From positions 25,529-89,528 of the forward strand of contig JAIPFF010000016.1 of assembly GCA_021736785.1 (NCBI GenBank): a stretch of 64,000 nt of DNA, in the 5' to 3' direction. This document shows positions 63,547 through 64,000 of the stretch, in pieces. A program made the position numbers and the translations under genes. This stretch comes from Thiohalocapsa sp. GTDB lineage: Bacteria > Pseudomonadota > Gammaproteobacteria > Chromatiales > Chromatiaceae. Within the stretch, counting starts at the first letter, position 1; each line of letters begins with the position of its first letter. Under the pieces are notes generated by a model. The model searched no databases. It had not been told where the DNA came from and saw nothing but the letters and a program-made list of their open reading frames with translations.

Positions 63547-64000
63547 TCACCCCTGCTGCAGTAAGATCTTCAAATCGATCACCGCCGCGTTGACGCGGGA
63601 AATGTAGGAAGCGACCACCAGCGAGTGATTGGCCACCAGGCCGTAGCCTTGCCCGTTCAGGACGATCGGGCTGCGCATGGGCTTGTTGGCGCCCTCCAGG
63701 TCGCGCACCATCTGCTGCACCGCCACCTCTGCATTTTTGCTCGCAAGCACCGGCGCGAAGTCGATGGCGACGGCACGCATGAAATGCAAGGAGGCCCAGC
63801 TGTAGCCGCGGGCGCAGTAAAAGACATTGTCGATCTTGCCGGGCTCGGTGCGGTGTGCCGGCCCCATGTCGCGCGCACTGTCGGGCACCGCCGGAGACAG
63901 CGCATCCGCCTCGCCGTCGGCGCCGGCAGCGGGCAACCGACCAAGCACGGCGCCGCTCAGGTCGGCATCGCCGATGCTGCCGCTGAGTCTGACGGCGAAG
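63547..64000 (-). CDS. DUF2333-family protein, 3' part
   Basis: The C-terminal ~150 residues of a DUF2333 protein; the frame continues off the right edge of the window. KIDNVFYCARGYSWASLHFMRAVAIDFAPVLASKNA, SPIVLNGQGYGLVANHSLVVASYISRVNAAVIDL match the family end closely. Members are membrane-anchored proteins of unknown function in gammaproteobacteria. The start cannot be seen. Confidence 0.88.
   Translation of the reverse strand, partial: FAVRLSGSIGDADLSGAVLGRLPAAGADGEADALSPAVPDSARDMGPAHRTEPGKIDNVFYCARGYSWASLHFMRAVAIDFAPVLASKNAEVAVQQMVRDLEGANKPMRSPIVLNGQGYGLVANHSLVVASYISRVNAAVIDLKILLQQG

Overview
This 64 kb window is a high-GC chromosomal segment of a gammaproteobacterium. I infer a free-living, respiring lineage near the Chromatiales/Ectothiorhodospiraceae. 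The evidence is conserved gammaproteobacterial gene order: crp facing yhfA; 6S RNA between zapA and the 5-formyl-THF cyclo-ligase gene; ygfB-pepP-ubiH-ubiI; rpiA facing ilvA; ileS-lspA; and a yfgD-type arsC with wrbA and hda. Exact taxonomy cannot be read from the sequence alone. There is no rRNA, CRISPR array, prophage, transposase or integrase; most of the window is housekeeping chromosome.

Layout. 1-4.8 kb: 3' part of glnE, ilvE, a zinc-finger protein, srmB and a lipoprotein. 4.8-8.4 kb: a leftward pair of a periplasmic binding protein and a GGDEF-EAL enzyme, which looks like a c-di-GMP sensory unit. 8.7-16.3 kb: glycogen debranching enzyme, a decayed Acg-type nitroreductase, a DUF6544-like protein, a secreted sulfurtransferase and several small conserved or unknown genes. 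16.8-23.7 kb: cfa, hslO, arsC-wrbA-hda, a dispersed repeat and trpG-trpD-trpC. 23.9-30.1 kb: crp, an OsmC protein overlapping a degenerate DUF885 protein, speD with a hairpin over its ribosome binding site, coq7, a GlcF-like Fe-S protein and a thioredoxin-like ferredoxin. 30.2-33.2 kb: rplM-rpsI, tRNA-Gln(CTG) and a porin with clear promoter and terminator.

33.4-44.5 kb: rpiA/ilvA, the cyclo-ligase gene, 6S RNA, zapA with a small coiled-coil gene, ygfB-pepP-ubiH-ubiI, then an FtsX-type permease and a DUF3299 lipoprotein without their expected ATPase. 44.6-56.7 kb: DUF389 protein, sufE, a hemerythrin ending in the second copy of the dispersed repeat, a GT4 glycosyltransferase, the rimK plus aspartoacylase-like pair, lspA, ileS and an Mqo-type malate:quinone oxidoreductase. 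56.8-64 kb: a 1551-residue modular exported protein, an erythromycin-esterase-like protein and the 3' part of a DUF2333 gene.

The most unusual items are the 1551-residue protein (four copies of a two-cysteine module I do not recognise, two pectate-lyase-like beta-helix domains, two identical cadherin-like repeats), the binding-protein/c-di-GMP pair, the two-copy ~140 bp dispersed repeat, the catalytically degenerate DUF885 protein and the ATPase-less permease/DUF3299 pair.
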